This document shows, piece after piece, positions 50,891 through 61,897 of a DNA stretch of 64,000 nucleotides. The DNA lies in NCBI GenBank assembly GCA_022266195.1, contig WHVY01000008.1:806001-870000 (forward strand), written 5' to 3'. Position 1 is the stretch's first letter, and the number at the start of each line of letters is the position of its first letter. A program made the position numbers and the translations under genes. The stretch is from Tetranychus cinnabarinus (taxonomy: Eukaryota; Arthropoda; Arachnida; Trombidiformes; Tetranychidae). The notes beneath the pieces were generated by a model. The model did no database searches, had not been told where the DNA came from, and worked only from the letters and a program-made list of their open reading frames with translations.

Positions 50891-51485
50891 ATTGAAGGGA
50901 AGTTAACTACAGAAATCATGATATCTCATCTCTATAATGAAGAATGGATCTAATTCGAGCTCAATTTAAGCTTGACCTTTTACTCAGACCATGATTTTAA
51001 CTATTTTTACTAGCAATCTATTTTATTTATATTCATGACATTGAAATTCTCTGGATATTATTAATCTTATTAACATGTACATTGTACTCTTCAATGGTTA
51101 TTAATCTAGTTTCCGGTCTTCCAATGGTTGATGAACGATTGAAGACACTCTCTACTCAAGGGTGATAATGAGCTTTTCATATTTTAATTTGATAACGTCC
51201 TTGGATCATATTGTAATCTCTTATAACATAATTTGAGCTTCTTAAATTACTCTAAAGCTGTATATTTTTAAGCTAACTTGTAATCAAATTTTCTTGTTTA
51301 CAACTTGTTATTTCTCCAATTACCTCTACTCCGTTATATCCTTGAAACAATATGCTTCTATGTAATTGTTCCTTTATTTGCACAACAAATATTTATAAAT
51401 TAAATTTCTAAATACAATTTTTGAAAATACATTTAAATGTATTAACCATGAGTTCCGAAAAAATCCATTTGAATCACATTTGATT
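50891..51485. other. Convergent 3' region of MTHFR and mL48
   Basis: AT-rich 595-base gap shared by two tail-to-tail genes. Reverse-strand AATAAA (about 51372-51378) serves mL48. I see no open frame continuing MTHFR and no splice acceptor followed by regulatory-domain text. Confidence 0.55.
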
Positions 51486-52183
51486 CTATTGAAGCAGATC
51501 AGGCTTACGAACGCCTACAACACCCAACTCTTCGAGTTCAGTGTAAATTACGTCCAATTCCTCCTTTAATTCCAAGAGAGCTGTATTGATAACATAACGA
51601 GCTTTTTCATCTTCATCAGTGTGTTCTTTTATACTTAAAGTTAATCCAGGGGGTTTACTAGCTTCCAGTAATTGAATGACTACAGGTAAAGAAACTGCTC
51701 GGATATCTTTCAATTGGATAACTCGTTGATAGGTTGAAAAATCAAATGTTGAATCGACAACATTTTCTTCGTGTTTCATCACTTGGTATTGATAGGATTT
51801 ATGTGGTACAGCCCAATAGTCGGAAATATTGAAACCAAGTCCACTCAAAAATTTTTGTACATATCTAGTGTAGCCTTCTAAGGACACATAATCAGGTGAG
51901 AAAAACTGCGAAAAATGAAAAAATGAAATATTTAGTTTTAACCAGCATTAATAATAAACGCTTTGCTTACCTGAAAATTAATTAGATTGTAGAACGGAAT
52001 CGGTGGTTTTAGTAGACTCAAATATTCAGGTTCATTTACTCCGACTATCACAGTTTTATTAATATATTTGGCTTCATCTCCTTCCAATGGTTTTAGAAGA
52101 TTTTTTTTCTTTTTACCCATGCATTGGATAACTGATGGTTTGATCAAACAACGATTGATTAAGCCTGTTGAAACCCTAAACAT
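51486..52183 (-). CDS. mRpL48: Mitochondrial large-subunit ribosomal protein mL48
   Basis: Two exons on the minus strand, 52183-51971 and 51905-51486. The 65-base intron (GTAAGC...TTCGCAG) is phase 0, and the product is 210 residues. The N-terminus is basic and hydrophobic with lysine clusters, as expected for mitochondrial import. The body matches the uS10-like fold of mL48: EPEYLSLLKPPIPFYNLINFQ, GYTRYVQKFLSGLGF, an acidic/hydrophobic middle, and the family's VTLKVVEHTDEDE-like motif here as LTLSIKEHTDEDEKARYV, then LKEEL. It functions in the mitoribosome. mS10, which shares the fold, is the main alternative; the lead-in PEYLSLLKPPIP and HTDEDE favour mL48. The upstream boundary is 107 bases from a CTCF-like motif and 155 bases from the duplicated segment. 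Confidence 0.85.
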
Positions 52184-52289
52184 TTCAACACTGATTTATA
52201 TTATAGTTTATTACAAAAAAAGTTGAATCTAAAATTTTCACATGAAAAATTGAAAAACAAAAAACACATGTTTACAGTTGTTAAAATAA

Positions 52290-52305
52290 CCATTAGATGG
52301 CAGTA
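52290..52305 (+). promoter_or_regulatory. CTCF-like motif
   Basis: CCATTAGATGGCAGTA, a close match to the TAGATGGCAG form of CTCF sites, between the mL48 start and the duplicated segment. Motif-only call. Confidence 0.4.
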
Positions 52306-52337
52306 AAAGAAAATCCTGATTAATTTTCAAAAAAAAT

Positions 52338-53642
52338 CATTCGGGGTGATTGAGCGATACAAATACCATAGTTCATATTGTGAAAATAGTTTTGACTCTG
52401 TGTAGGCAAAATCAATGGATTAATGGGCAAATTAACGGATCCCTGTTGGTTAAGTTGCCTTGAACGCGGCATGCCACGATAATTAAGTGATTCAACTGTC
52501 CCCGAAGTTGCTGTGAAATATTGAAGACATCCTGAAGGTGCTCTGAACGGAGATTGACAAGGAATCTGCTGAATTCTTATGCTCCATTTACGATTATACA
52601 TTTCCTCATTGGCTGTATTAACAACAAGCAATAGAGGCTCATTCACATCATCAGGGTCAACATCAATGTAAAGATGCTGACCCGTTAAATCACCACAAAT
52701 ACCACTCGCTGGAAGTCCAGTTGAATTGAAATTGGAAGCTCCTGAGATAACAAATGAATCTGTCTGGAATTCGCAAGATCCGTTTCGAGGTGGAGCTAAA
52801 GAAAATTCATCAAAATCCAGTCTAATTTGACAGATAGGATATTTTTGAATCAAATTATTTCGGTGAAGAGTAAATATGCACATCGGTGGATTAAGACGCT
52901 CAGTTTGTAAAGTTGGATATTGCGGTGATACGAAATAACTTTCATTGGCACTAATCACTGATCGACAAGTTCCTTGGTCTATTTAAAGAGAAAATTGTTT
53001 ATTATTTCGGAGAAAGAATCAACACTCAAATATTGTCAAGAAAGGTGAAGCACCTCCAGTTGAAGAACAGGCTGCTTTTGGCATACATAAGCCAACTCTA
53101 TTATCAGCTGAAGTATAACATTCAGATCTAGGAATTATTGGCGATAGCAGGTTGTTGAATACTGAAATAAAATGCAATCAGATTATACAATTTGTGGCTT
53201 GAAAAAGAAAGTTAATGAAATTAAAGTTTACCAAAATTAAGTTACAAAAAGATGAGGCTCACCATTTTGACTCCGAGTGAAAAGTTGACCAAAACTTGTG
53301 ATGAAGAATAAATTAAATATTAAAATTGTAAATGTTACAAATTTGATTGGACTCGCCATTCTAAATCGTTTTCACACTTTCGAATATGAGTCGATTGAAA
53401 ATCAAAGGCTTAATTTCTTAACTTGATTGATTACAACTTATTTTCAGTTTGATACTGATTGAGCTGTTCACGATAAATAAAAAACTTGAAAAAATATGAA
53501 GTGAGTCTTTCGGTAGTTTGGGAACAGAATGACTCTTAATTGTAGGCTTTTGATTTATTTGTTCATTTGTCCCTGATTACCTTGGCTTTAACGAAAGATG
53601 GATATTTGCTAAAACCTCGTGTCAATACTTCATCAGTAACAT
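52338..53642 (-). pseudogene. Truncated copy of clip/CUB gene fused to an RBM42 fragment
   Basis: 52338-53548 copies 29727-30983, same orientation, with few differences by eye. 53547-53642 copies 31769-31864 from inside the RBM42 RRM; the two pieces meet at a shared CT. The copy keeps upstream sequence, the signal-peptide exon (ATG at 53359) and most of the first large exon. It has lost the last part of CUB2 and the final exon. About 50 bases are deleted in the second exon, including its donor site and the codons for the last three clip-like cysteines. The large exon is still open for 212 codons (52320-52958), ending in 5 unrelated residues. The RBM42 scrap cannot encode a complete RRM. A dead or dying copy is the best reading; expression as a secreted CUB1 fragment is possible but would need a new splice site. 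Confidence 0.9.
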
Positions 53643-53952
53643 TTAACTGTTCATGTATGGAAATAATTTGTTGCAAATAAAGCTTAATTTTCAATGTTCG
53701 TTCATTTATTTTTTTCCTTTGGATGAATTTTACAATTCCTAAATTTGAATTAGAAGATAAAAATATTCAGAAACAAGTTAAAGATTACAGGTTAACCATC
53801 ATTGATTCACATTCATTTTTATCACCAGTTTACCAATAAAATAATGGTAAATGGTAATTGTACCCAGCCTGAGCTCATCACTACAATTCACACTTAAATC
53901 TCGCTAAAATAACTTTGTTTATCAATAATATACTTACTTATTTTTGGCATCA

Positions 53953-53980
53953 ATAGCGTCGCCTCTAAATGCGCCTCTAT
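53953..53980 (-). promoter_or_regulatory. Two tandem CTCF-like half motifs
   Basis: On the minus strand ATAGAGGCGC and TTAGAGGCGA occur in tandem, 14 bases apart start to start. They resemble the TAGAGGCGC core of the site at 38.58 kb. Motif-only call. Confidence 0.35.
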
Positions 53981-54046
53981 TTTCAAACAATTAGCCGTTA
54001 GATGAAAAATTCAACAAATTTTGCTTACTTGTATTTATAAAAATGA

Positions 54047-54064
54047 TTTCTAGATGGCAGTAAC
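54047..54064 (+). promoter_or_regulatory. CTCF-like motif
   Basis: TTTCTAGATGGCAGTAAC shares TAGATGGCAGTAA with the site at 52290 across at least 13 bases. Motif-only call. Confidence 0.4.
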
Positions 54065-54265
54065 TGATCTACAATTCAAATTAAATATCAACTTCAATTT
54101 ATCGTTCAACATGAACTTAATTACAGTTAAAGCATCAACTCAACCAAAAAATATCAAAATCCAAATTAAAATTACCAGAACAAAATCAGTTTACAACAGT
54201 GTAATACGAAAATAAACCAAACAATTAACTGTTTTAACAAAAAAAACATTTCCCAAAAAAACTTA

Positions 54266-54284
54266 TGCAGCCATCTAGCGGCTA
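54266..54284 (-). promoter_or_regulatory. CTCF-like motif
   Basis: On the minus strand it reads AGCCGCTAGATGGCTGCA, the best match in the window to a CCGCTAGATGGC core. Orientation is opposite to the sites at 52290 and 54047, so the group includes convergent or divergent pairs. Motif-only call. Confidence 0.45.
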
Positions 54285-55163
54285 ATAAAGAAAAAAGTAA
54301 AAGCAACAAAATTTAATTTCAATCATAAAATCAAATGAATCTTAAAATATTAAACCAATTTTACCAAATTGAAAGGAAATTTAAACGAAAAAACCCAAAA
54401 GAGTTGAATGGTTATAAAAGTGAAAACAAAAACATCAGAAAAAAGATTAAAATTGAACTTTTCAAGCAATTAATATCAGTTTCAGTTTGATAATAATTTT
54501 GGAGGAAAAAAATGTAACTTTAAAAAATAAAATACAGAAATTGGTGAAAATTCTCGTTACTTTAATAAAATAGACTGAGAAAGAAACGGGAATCGAAAAA
54601 ATTGCAACAGAAAACTAAATTTCTACTCTGAGCATTCTTATGATGATAATAATAATAATAATAGCGATGAGAATAATGATAACATTTTCTGATTGGATAT
54701 AATAATAGAGATTGCGCATTTTCTCCGATCTTTTGATAAAAATGTTTTCGCTATTATTTTTCATTCCAACCCCATTGGTCTTTACTGTTTACCTTTTTTT
54801 GATACAACTTTTATCCATGTTTATTTGGAGTTTTATTGTAATCCCTTTTCATCAAATCAACCATCAATCATCAAACAAAACTATTATCTCTCTCTCATTG
54901 AATAACCTGTCATCATTATAATCATTTTATTGTTTTCCCTTTTATTTCATAACCTTTTCTGATTTTGCATGTTGGCAACATGAAAGATTGTCATGTTTAG
55001 ATTACAGATGAACATGTTGAAAGGTTGAGATTGTCACAAGTTGAAAGGTAAAGGAGAGTTAATTTAAAGTCAAGTTTTTCACTTTTCATTTTTTGGTTTG
55101 TTGTGTTGTGATGAGTTACTTTGTGCAACTACTTTTGGTGTCTTTCATTTAAACAACGTTATC

Positions 55164-58100
55164 ATGTCAACTGTACCTTGTTCCGTTACAACTGAGTTGT
55201 CCGGTAATCTAACCGCAAGTCCAAGTCCATCGTTGACTACCATTTGTGGATTTAGTTCATCCTATGAGACTCGGTTCGTTGGGTCAACTTATCCTCGATT
55301 GAATGGTATTTATGGTTCCTCACCTTACTCGGATAATGCCAACTATATGAGTGCTTTTGCTGCAGCAACAGCAGCCGGTCCAGCATCAATTTATCCTTCA
55401 TTGGTAAGCCTTTTACGTCCTTCATTACAGTTCAAGTTTCATTTTCTTTCGTTTTTTTCTCGTTCTTTTCGTAATTGTTTCTGTGTGTGTTCACATGAAA
55501 AGGGATCAACACCAAATTATGATATTAAAGAGCAACCGGTGAGTAATTGGACTCACATTCCGCCTCCTTCTTGTTATCCTTATGATGGAAGCCTTTACAA
55601 CTCTTATGGTAACCGACATGGAGCCATGGAGAGTGCAGCTCGACGTAAAAATGCAACTCGTGAAACGACAAATACTCTCAAATCATGGCTTTATGAGCAT
55701 CGTAAAAATCCTTATCCGACCAAAGGGGAGAAGATTATGCTTGCAATAATAACTCAAATGACACTGACTCAAGTAAGTATTGCAATCAAATTGAGCAACG
55801 AAAAAAGCTTTCAAATCCTTTCAAATAACCTTCAACATCGACAGTAAAAGATGCAAACTGTTCATTCAATCACTTCATTTGCTTTCATTTGACCAAAAAT
55901 TGACTCAATTTCTTGACCAATGCAATTGTTTCCTTTTCTAAGCCATTAATTTCTTCATCTTTCATGTTTCATCCTCCTGCAAAAAACTCATCCTTTCCGC
56001 TTCCCTCACACCTTTCACACCCCCTAATATGTAACAAATTAGAAGTGAAGCTTTTAATAGTAATGAGTCAAACTTTAAACATTTCAAACTTGAAAAACGT
56101 TTGAAAGCAGTTCAATCGTTTGTAAACATTCACTTAATTCAACTTCATTACTTGGATCATAATCGTTCATCTATTCACATTAGTAAGAATATTTCAGCCT
56201 CACTTTACATCGGATTAACTTTTTCATGCAAAACTTTAGGATAAACTTAATAGTTGACATTATTGTACAATTAAAAGCTCACAATTGACTTTGGTAAAGT
56301 TGATTTGCTTCTAATAAGCATTTAAATTTGAACAGAAATGAAAATGAATAGAAATGAGTTTGAATCAATCTCTGAACTCAATAGCTTTTGCAGTCTTTCC
56401 AAGTTCATTCCAGTTGACTGAAATGACGAAGCAGCAAACGCTACAAACTATCAAGTAATAATAGTAAGCTTATTGTTGCTTGTTATGCAGAATTTAGAAC
56501 AATTTTTCTTCGAACTGTTTAGAAAAATTAGAGCTAAGAAGCGAAAAAGCGAGATCGAAACAAAAACAAAGTTATATCTCTTGATTGAATCGAGATTCGA
56601 ATCACAAAATTAGTTAATTTCAAATGAAAAGAGCTCTTGAATCCATAGTCATCATGATAGACTTGATAGATTTTCTGTAAGCTTCGATTTCGTTCATAAT
56701 TTTTGATTGAATGCATAAAATTGTGACTATTTTTGCTTATAAACATTGAAAAATTGACAAAGCCTCATTTAAAAGGCAATTAAAACAAACTGAATCGTCA
56801 TTTCTAGTTTTAATGCTTGATTCTTTTCGCTTTTCTCATTCCAATTTGCTGTTCCTTGGTGTATGCAAATACTCTTGCCATTCGTTTTGCTTTAAGACAT
56901 GAGACACTATTGCACTACAAACGAATCAAATCAAATAGAATCATTTGCCGTTCTTTGCTAAAGCTGCCTTTTAGCATTTCTTGAAATCTGTGAAGACAAG
57001 TGCTGCAAGGTTGATACTTTTAGAAAAGTAAAACGCTTTGAAATGGTAGACAAAAAGTACAACTTTGACCTGGAAAAGAGTAAAAATTTTCTTCTATTGA
57101 AGCATCAAAATGCGATTAAAAGATTATCCAATCAAACTGTCAAAGTGACTTGAAGATTGGTCAACATTGAAAGTGATATTATTATTTATCGATTTCAATT
57201 TATTTCGGATTAACAGATGAATCTCACTAACAAGTCTTTCCTTCATCCCTGAATGTTGGCCAAATGTCACAATGTGTTCTAACTATTGCTTTATCATATT
57301 ATTCAACAAAAGGTGTCAACTTGGTTCGCCAATGCCCGAAGGCGATTAAAAAAGGAAAACAAAATGACCTGGGAACCTCGAAGTAAAACCAATGAAAATA
57401 TCGAGATTAAAGACGAGAAAGATTCAATTACTGGCGATGATGGAGACGAGGATGAAGATGATGACGGTAAGAAAAACAAACAAACAAACAAAAACAATGA
57501 ATACTTTTGAGAGACAAAAAAATGAATGACTTTCGGTTTTTTCGGTTTCATTCGAGAAAAAACTCTGAAAAGGTTCAACATGATAATTTGTGAGAAGATG
57601 AAAGGTGTAAAACAATCCTGTGAGACTCAAAGCTCTTGTGAAATGTAATGCATTTTTCACATTTCAAGCGCATTTTGTCAACAAATTTTGCGCTTCTTCA
57701 GATAATAATAAATGCTAAGCCTAATGCTTCCAGAGCAGCTATTTTTTACTCCCTGATAACCTGTCTTTTTTATGCTCTTTGCCTACTCAACCTTTCAAAC
57801 ATGGTAAGGTGTTTACCATGTAACATCTTTTACGAGCCTTTACTTGTTACTATGTATTATAATAGCTTTTTTGCACTTTACTTTCACTTTTTCACTCTTG
57901 TTGTTGTTCATGTTTTATTTTGCTTCATTTAAGGTGTGATCAATTCAATGGGAAAAAGTGAACAAAAAGTATTATCAATAATGTTTTTCATCAGTTTTCA
58001 GATTCAACTGAAAATAGAAATTTTGTCATTTTACAATTTTGCTTTTTCTTGTAAATAAAATATTGGATGGTCAGGGAAACTTCTGATAAATGTTGACAAA

Positions 58101-61100
58101 TTTTCTGTTCAACTTTGAGATATTGAATTTTCTTGCTGTTAAATTGATGTTTGAGGAGAAAAACTTTTTCAACTCTTTTGTATTTTATTGGATTCTTGTT
58201 TTACGTTCAGTCTCAATTTTTTCATATTTTTTCATTAATTCAATGTTCAAGATTCAATATCGAATGCAATTAATTTCGAATGATTTAGACTTTTGTTTTC
58301 ATCTTTTTATTTCACTTTGTGTTTCCATTTTAAAATCTTAGAGTGACTTTGACAATGTTTCAATTTATCATAATTTTCTGGTTTGGTTCAAACCATCTTT
58401 CACTGTTGTAAGTTTGCCAAAGAAAGCAACTTTCTGAGCTTCGAATGGAAAATGAACGTTCTTTAACTGGGAATCAGAAATCAGGCAAATGAGAATTCTA
58501 AAGTTTTGATGATAAAAAATGTCAAACATTGAGAAGTGATTAAACTATCGTTAAATTTTCAAGTGGAACATTCAGATATACTGAAGTGATTTCAACATTT
58601 CATTCTGGACACAGTTTGAGATTCATTTGGAAAGATTTATTAGCAAACTCTTGAACCTGTTTCTGGGAGTGAGTTTAGCCTTTGCGATAACTTTTTTGTT
58701 AACTTTGATATTGGAAAAGGTTGAAGGGAAGGAAATGTAATAAACTTTGATATTGATATTTGAATCGTTTAATTTTGTTTCATTTGTTCTGTTTGTGGTT
58801 GACTTTTGCTTTTCTTATGTTTCGCATCAAATCTAATTGAGACAATATGAGCAGAGGGAAGGGCAAGGATGATGAAGATGATGGAAACAAATATGTTTGA
58901 CAGAAGATGAAGAAGATGAAGAGAAGTGAAAATGAGTGAGCAAAGTAACAAGAGAAGTCATTTTTTTGCTGGACGTTTTTTTCCTATTACATTTTTGCAA
59001 TACAATTCTCAGTTTCTCTGTGATTTGTTATCATCACTTTCATATAAGTTTGTTAACTTACAATCACAGGGAATGATTTATTTGACATTTTTGGCAGCTT
59101 GAGATGAGAGAATCTTCAAGCAACTTTATTATCGAGAAGAAGATGAAGATGAAGAGAATGATGATGAAATCGTAGAAACTCACCAAATGAAATGGTCTAT
59201 AGGCTTTGAAATGAAGGATAAAATTTCTATAGGCTTTTATCCAAGTGATAATCTTCATCATCATCCTCATCATCATCATCAAAGAACATCTTAAAATGCA
59301 GAATTACTCTTGAAATTAGCTTTTCATTTTAGAACAGAAAAAAAATCTTCTTGGCAAATCTCACAGGAATATGATAATGACCATGAAATAAGAAGTGAAA
59401 ATTGTAATGGTCAGTTGGAAGAAGAAGAATGTTATTTTTTTTTCTTCCTCATTTGTTCTCATCCAAAGTAAAGTAAAAAGTTTTTCCTTTTTGTTCCATC
59501 ATTAATGAGATTCTTTTTTCATTCTTTTACTCTTTACCAGGTATGAGTGCATCTTTGGACAATTGTGATGATAGTAGTAAACAAAAGTGTCGTCGACTCG
59601 ATGAACCAACTAATGATGACCATTTATCTAATGATGTTGATACATGTAAACCCAGTTATACTTTGGTTAACCGTTCAGATGAGATTGAAGTATCTGCAAA
59701 TGAAAATAAATCACAACTCATGATCAACACTCATCACCCTCACTCCGGTTTTAACCCTTCCCATCCTCATTCCCATCATCACCATTCCACCCTTCATCCC
59801 ACTCACCCAACTCACCTGCATCATCCCAACCATAGTCAACAGCTTCATCCCTTTTCCCATCTAAGTCAACATCAGCCAACCGAGTCACCTCACTATCCAA
59901 GTCACATCAATGGCAACCTATCCCAACCTCATCTGTTTCACTCACATCACCTTCATCATCATTTACCTCAAGCATCACAAGCCTCACAGGTGATTCCAGT
60001 CTCGACTGTAAATCACATTCAACCTCATTTCCATCGTCCACATCCCACTGGACACATTAAGCAAGAACTTTCAAACGATCAGATTGACATGAGACGACTT
60101 GATGATTTGGCCTCAGCTACAACTGACATTCAAAGGTAATCAAACAAAACTCTTAATCACACTTCAACCATATTTAAAATAAGAAGCAATACAATTGTCA
60201 ATCACTATTGGTTACTTCAATCATTAATATTTAATGGTTTCTTCATGTTGACAAAAGATAATTTTTTAATACGGAAAACCCAAATTTTCCTCCTTTTTTC
60301 TTCTTCTTCTCTCCCATTCTTTCCTCTCTTTTTTTGGTAATCCAATTGTTCGACAATTTAAATAATTAGACCTAAAATATGGTCATTGGCACAAACAGCA
60401 ACTTCATCAAGTCCACCTTATCGAGAGTCACCATGGAATTCAATGAAAGAATCAAAAAATGAAGATCTTCTCTCACCACCACCTGCATCTTCATCATCCT
60501 CCTCCTCATCATCCTCACCTTCATCATCAACCACAACCTCATCAACTCCACCAATTTTACATTCCTTAAACTCTTACAATGCTGAACGTCATCTGATTGA
60601 AATTAATTCAGAGTCAAGTGAGTCTCGAGCTTTAAATGGTTGCTTTCCATCTAAACCAAATTGTCTTCCAACAGCAACCTCATCACTATCATCATCTTCA
60701 CCAGTCACACCACCATCATCATCATCATCATCAACAACAGCAAGTAAAGCAAACAAGTCAACTTGGAATGAAAATCGAAGCTGTATTTACAATGGAAATG
60801 GTTCAACAGTAAAAACACCGGCAACATCAGTAACAACAGAAGCCACAAACAGTGTTGTGATTACCTCAACCGTTTTATCAAACACAATTAACCACAATAC
60901 ATTAAGTCCCATTTGTAGTGGAAACAGTTCAATTATTATTCCAGCCAATGTTAATATGACTGGTAATATAAATGATAATGGTTACACTAGGAGTAACAAT
61001 AAAGATGAGAATAGGTCAATGTTGGATAAAATGAAAAAAGACAATCAATCAAAAGATTTACAATATCTGTCTTCATCATCATCACCATCTCACAGTCAAA

Positions 61101-61897
61101 CTCATTCCGAATTCACATCACCTCAACCTCCCATCTCTGGATCATCCTCATCCTCATCATCATTAACAACAACCTCATTGACAACAACAATAGCATCAAC
61201 ATTAAAAACAACAACCGCTCGATCATCTTCAGTCTCAACCACATCTTGCTTATCAACTTCAATAACACCCGTTGCCTCACCATCAGTCTCAACCTCACCC
61301 AACATCTACAATCATCTCGGTCCAACAAATGATCGAGTAACGCCTTTAACACGTCTTACAGTGGCTCCACTGACTCAACGCACTGGCTTCATTGAAGGAC
61401 CTTCAACCAACCTGCACCATCAACCCTCTTCGGTACAAGTAAACCCTCTTCATCAGCCTCACTCTCACCATCATCTGCATCATCAGAGTGCACTTTCATC
61501 TTCTTCTCCCTCATTCACATTGAAATCATCTTCATCCACAATTTCACCTTCTTCATCGTCCTCTTCATCATCTTCTTCTTCAACAACTTCTCTAGATCAT
61601 CTTTCCTTCACTTCTTTTACAGACAATTTTCTTAAACAGCGAAGCAACACTTTTCTGGGCAAAGTTTTCTCAGACTATGTTTCCAGTTCGGCCATCAATG
61701 GTATCGATCCACAGCCCATGGAGATTGGACAATTGACCACCCTAACCTCCTCCTCTAATGAACATCTGTACACACCTGAAGTTTCCCCAGTCAAGGAATA
61801 TTCATCCAGTGAAAGTCACTCTGAACACCATAAAAGACTGTTGACCCATCCAAATGGTTCAACCTTTCAATCATGTGGACTCATTTACGGAAACTGA
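55164..61897 (+). CDS. iro: Iroquois-class TALE homeobox transcription factor
   Basis: Five coding exons: 55164-55403, 55503-55772, 57313-57466, 59541-60135 and 60370-61897. All are GT-AG with frame kept, giving 928 residues. ATG 55164 is the first in frame. The TALE homeodomain (about 126-188) is near identical to Iroquois proteins: ARRKNATRETT, EHRKNPYPTKGEKIMLAIIT, split by intron 2 right before VSTWFANARRRLKKENKMTW. An acidic stretch follows, then a histidine-rich region in exon 4 and serine-rich tracts in exon 5. The exon-5 opening RPKIWSLAQTA is the conserved (K/R)PKIWSLA element. Iroquois factors pattern nervous system, eye and dorsal body. Which paralogue (araucan/caupolican versus mirror) cannot be told. 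Intron 1 (99 nt) is stop-free in frame, so a 961-residue form is possible. Confidence 0.97.

Larger units (their letters stand above)
53643..55163. other. Intergenic, upstream of Iroquois gene, with CTCF-like cluster
   Basis: Very A-rich on the plus strand with little coding potential. GC-richer islands of about 15-25 bases, each a CTCF-like motif, interrupt it at 53953-53980, 54047-54064 and 54266-54284. An ATA/ATG trinucleotide run lies at 54640-54680. The end is the leader of the Iroquois gene. Confidence 0.5.

Noticed and set aside
61113..61352. Minus-strand frames in the last Iroquois exon
   Set aside because: Leu/Met/Val-rich shadow of TCA/ACA serine and threonine codons on the coding strand.
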